Shown: piece by piece, positions 61,716-64,000 of the stretch
How the letters are laid out: every line of letters begins with the position of its first letter
Numbering within the stretch: the first letter of the stretch is position 1
Source: an uncultured Prevotella sp.
GTDB taxonomy: Bacteria; Bacteroidota; Bacteroidia; Bacteroidales; Bacteroidaceae
Assembly: GCA_947167845.1 (NCBI GenBank)
Contig: CAMVJQ010000003.1
Span: forward strand, 28,850 to 92,849
DNA length: 64,000 nucleotides
Reading direction: 5' to 3'
Notes under the pieces: model-generated
The model's input: only the letters and a program-made list of their open reading frames with translations
Databases searched by the model: none
Told to the model about the DNA's origin: nothing
Program-made: the position numbers and the translations under genes

Positions 61716-62894
61716 CTATTTAACAAATAAAAAAACAACCTTTCTTATTATCCATCTTAATACCAAAAATGGAAAAACAACAAACATTATGAATCCCACA
61801 ATTTTATTGACAGTGGTCATGTCGGCAAAAATGCATCCTAATAGGATCGGGAATAAAAGAATAGCAATAATTCTGTCGATTATACGCCCAATTCGTTTTT
61901 TTTTCAACAATTTCTCTTGTTCTTCCTTTTTTTGAGCAGCTTGAAGCGCTTTTCGCTCTTCATCTTGTTGTTTTTTGAGTAAAGCTGCTTCTTTTTCTTT
62001 TTGCTTCTTGATTCTAGCATCTTCTTCTGCCTTCAGTTTTTTTAATCGTGCAGTCTCCTCATCTTTTTGTTTCTTGATTCGAGCAGCCTCCTCATCTTCT
62101 ATCTTTTTCTTTTCGCTAACAATCTTTGGAGAAACGCCTTCATACCATTTTTTCAGACATACAACAGCCGCTTCATCACATAAATACTTTATCCCAGCAT
62201 AGAAAGGAGTCGTATCAATATTGGCCAAAAATGAATTACCATCAATTTCTATAACCTCTAATGTATTGGGAATATTCTGTGTGCTCTTTGAATCAGTTAT
62301 TTTATTCTTTACAGAAGTATATAAGTTATTATTTTCAGATATGTTACCATTTTGAAGCCATCTCATTGCAGAAAAGTAATCTCCATTATCATATAAGGCT
62401 TGTGCAGCACCCAGACAGGATTTTTCATCTTCACAAATAATAGCGATTTTGATACTTGCTTCAACTTTAGTATCGCCACCTTTAATATATTCATTCAGGA
62501 CATTCGTTATTATTTTATTCTGTACCGTACTTGGCAATTCCAACCTCTTGAAATCGCCTTGAAGGTGCATTCTTTCCTCAGATACTTTGTTAATATAAGG
62601 CCTATTAGCCTTACCAGCGTTAGCATAGTTCTTGAAAGCCAGAGAATAGTTTCCTTCACATTCTGCAATAAAACCCAATAGGCGGTTTGCATCTGGGTCA
62701 TCACTCAACGACTGATTGCTCAAAAAACTACTCGCTACTTTGAAGTCTATTGGAGTGTTGATACCCAACAAATGAATCATACCCATTTGGAAACAAGACA
62801 AAGCATCACCACTCTCAGCTTTTGCTTTAATCTCTGAGCCATTCGTCATTGTTTGAATGACTAAGTCTTTAATGTTTGTAATGTATTTCTCCAT
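61716..62894 (-). CDS. Membrane-anchored coiled-coil scaffold of the type VII-like operon
   Basis: A 392-residue protein. Residues about 20-115 look like Sel1/TPR-type helical repeats (GDALSCFQMGMIHLLGINTP, DANRLLGFIAECEGNYSLAF). Residues about 255-340 are a highly charged coiled coil of repeated EExARxKKxK units. Two C-terminal membrane helices follow (IAILLFPILLGCIFADM and KIVGFIMFVVFPFLVLRW). It is the gene immediately upstream of the ATPase (about 20 bp). It could supply the membrane anchor the ATPase lacks. Confidence 0.75.
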   Translation of the reverse strand: MEKYITNIKDLVIQTMTNGSEIKAKAESGDALSCFQMGMIHLLGINTPIDFKVASSFLSNQSLSDDPDANRLLGFIAECEGNYSLAFKNYANAGKANRPYINKVSEERMHLQGDFKRLELPSTVQNKIITNVLNEYIKGGDTKVEASIKIAIICEDEKSCLGAAQALYDNGDYFSAMRWLQNGNISENNNLYTSVKNKITDSKSTQNIPNTLEVIEIDGNSFLANIDTTPFYAGIKYLCDEAAVVCLKKWYEGVSPKIVSEKKKIEDEEAARIKKQKDEETARLKKLKAEEDARIKKQKEKEAALLKKQQDEERKALQAAQKKEEQEKLLKKKRIGRIIDRIIAILLFPILLGCIFADMTTVNKIVGFIMFVVFPFLVLRWIIRKVVFLFVK

Positions 62895-62988
62895 ATTTAC
62901 TATTTCAACAATCTACAATTGATTTCCCAGTAGAACATACCATAATGATAAACATACTCATGGAAATTAAGAAGAGTAAATTATCTTT

Positions 62989-63225
62989 TTAATAAAAAAC
63001 GCCATTCGTAACACACATACGATACTTTATATATGTACGAGCTTTTTTCATCTTAAATATTATTTCACCAAAATCTTTATAATCCGAAAGATGCATATGC
63101 AATTTCCTTTCATATTTCTTCCATGAAATTGCTAGGAATATTCTTCGTTTATGACCAATTGGAACACCACTCTCATCTAGTATAGTGTTAATTTGATTGT
63201 AGAATACTTTTCGTTCCATCATCAT
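62989..63225 (-). CDS. Small basic protein upstream of the type VII-like operon
   Basis: A 78-residue basic frame (MMMERKVFYNQINTILDESG at the start, WKKYERKLHMHLSDYKDFGE in the middle). No domain recognised. AT-rich like the downstream operon and on the same strand, 94 bp upstream. It could be a regulator or a chance frame. Confidence 0.4.
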   Translation of the reverse strand: MMMERKVFYNQINTILDESGVPIGHKRRIFLAISWKKYERKLHMHLSDYKDFGEIIFKMKKARTYIKYRMCVTNGVFY

Positions 63226-63254
63226 GCTTACAAATATCGTCCTGGCTCAGAGGA

Positions 63255-63267
63255 TGTATACTTAAGT
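63255..63267. repeat. Third copy of the ACTTAAGTATACA motif
   Basis: TGTATACTTAAGT is the reverse complement of the 13-mer in both direct repeats near 21648 and 24680. It lies in the 424-bp gap 63226-63649, next to the structured element at 63294. Confidence 0.55.
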
Positions 63268-63293
63268 TTTAGGTTAAATCACGACAAACAGAA

Positions 63294-63536
63294 GTGTGAG
63301 CCTGTCAGCTAATCCGCTGGTAGGCCTTCGACTGCCTGAAAGATAGATTAGAAAAAACGGCTCACACCCTATGTATGTAGCAATTGGATACAATCCACCT
63401 ACTATCAATACAGAGGGAAGAACGTCTTTACTTTTCCAATCTTTACAGGTAAGTTGTCGAAGTTTACCAGCTGGAAAAAGCTAAACGCTTCCTATGTCAT
63501 GACTGCGGCGGTCCTTCCGCCACGGTTGCAAAGATA
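63294..63536 (-). ncRNA. Candidate minus-strand structured RNA
   Basis: The gap 63226-63649 holds no gene. On the minus strand a -7 box TATCTTTGC (63536-63528) is followed by a GGCGG/CCGCC hairpin and, 160 bases on, by a compact 74-base fold: GTGTGAGCC/GGCTCACAC (63367-63294), CTAATC/GATTAG and AGGC/GCCT nested inside. I cannot assign it to a known RNA class. A second -7-like box (TACCTTTGC, 63588-63580) lies further upstream. Confidence 0.45.
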
Positions 63537-63649
63537 AGCATTTATTTTCAAATGACGTTCATTATGAGCCGATTTTTTTGCAAAGGTACACATTTTTTCG
63601 AAAAAAGTATTAATACACGCCTGTTTTCGTCAATGTCATATCATCTTTA

Positions 63650-63940
63650 TCATCGCAGCGTCTGTATCTGCACGGTACCGCCCTTGGACGTAAAGCGCAT
63701 CTGGGGGCCACGATAGTTCTTGGGATAGACGACGCAGATGTCGCCGGTGCCCTCCCAGGTCTCTACGCCACCGTTGAGGCCGGTCTGTTTAAGCTCGCCG
63801 TCATACCAGATCATTACCGTGCCATGACTCAGGCAGTTGGAGGGTTGGCTTCCTGAAAAATAAGCTGTACCGTAGGTCCAGTCGGCCATTGTGGCTGTCA
63901 GCATGCCGCAAAAGGCCAGTAATAGCATCATTCGTTTCAT
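63650..63940 (-). CDS. Small secreted protein of unknown function
   Basis: A 96-residue protein with a clear signal peptide (MKRMMLLLAFCGMLTATMAD) and a small beta-rich mature part (SHGTVMIWYDGELKQTGLNG, MRFTSKGGTVQIQTLR) with cysteines in SNCLSHG and GDICVVYP that could form a disulfide. Not recognised. It is GC-richer than the neighbouring type VII-like operon and looks like core-genome DNA again. Confidence 0.65.
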   Translation of the reverse strand: MKRMMLLLAFCGMLTATMADWTYGTAYFSGSQPSNCLSHGTVMIWYDGELKQTGLNGGVETWEGTGDICVVYPKNYRGPQMRFTSKGGTVQIQTLR

Positions 63941-64000
63941 ATTTCCTTTTCTTTTTAGAGGGTTATAATCATCTATTGATTTGCAAAGGTACGAAACAAA

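Noticed and set aside
63528-63588. Strong promoter for the secreted small protein at 63650
   Set aside because: The boxes point away from that gene (minus strand, downstream of its stop), so they cannot drive it.

Overview
The window reads as a piece of a Bacteroidota chromosome, most likely a gut or rumen Prevotella-type organism. The reasons are a SusC/SusD pair, a GH10-CE1 xylanase-esterase like the one described in Prevotella ruminicola, a T9SS-type subtilase, DUF349 and DUF6078 proteins, and many promoters with the Bacteroidota -7 box (TAnnTTTGC), some with TTTG 19-20 bp upstream. No rRNA, tRNA or CRISPR array was seen.

Layout. 0.2-3.6 kb: two Cache-type membrane sensors, one an intact histidine kinase and one a pseudokinase. 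3.7-27.4 kb: a xylan utilisation locus with a CE6-CE1 esterase, a GH10-CE1 xylanase/esterase, three GH43 enzymes, a secreted S41-like protease, SusC, SusD and a GH3 beta-xylosidase. A two-gene cassette (membrane protein plus haem-motif beta-propeller lipoprotein) sits between SusD and GH3, bounded by direct repeats. 27.4-42.5 kb: mostly housekeeping genes (DUF349 protein, CorA, PepD, a flippase-like protein, KsgA), two collagen-like lipoproteins with an OmpA-type protein, a T9SS subtilase and a VirE-like protein. 43-57 kb: a defence island in partial decay. It holds a type III-like Mod/Res pair split by an opposite-strand two-gene cassette and preceded by a promoter-driven structured RNA. Behind it lies a fused relic of dndD and dptH, then sbcD without sbcC, a DUF3791-DUF3990-small protein operon with a cut-down toxin-like gene, and a duplicated block. 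57-63 kb: a compact minus-strand operon with an FtsK/EssC-like ATPase, two WXG100-like proteins carrying WQD instead of WXG, a coiled-coil protein, a SprT-like zinc protease, a one-TM miniprotein and a membrane-anchored scaffold. This looks like a type VII-secretion-like system and is the best candidate here for something undescribed.

How the parts work together. In the xylan locus esterases remove acetyl and feruloyl groups, GH10 cuts the backbone, GH43 enzymes remove side chains, SusCD imports oligosaccharides and GH3 releases xylose. In the last cluster the ATPase would energise export of the WXG-like proteins, the coiled-coil membrane protein would anchor it (the ATPase shows no membrane segment of its own), and the protease could process substrates.

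The window is also dense in short repeats. Families of 7-10 bp words (AAAAAGGT, GAGAGGA, GTGCATT, GAAGAATGA, GCACCCCC) lie between genes and also inside reading frames, where they encode signal peptides, C-terminal tails and proline- or glycine-rich inserts. Separately, three intergenic arrays have 22-23 bp period but unrelated unit sequences.
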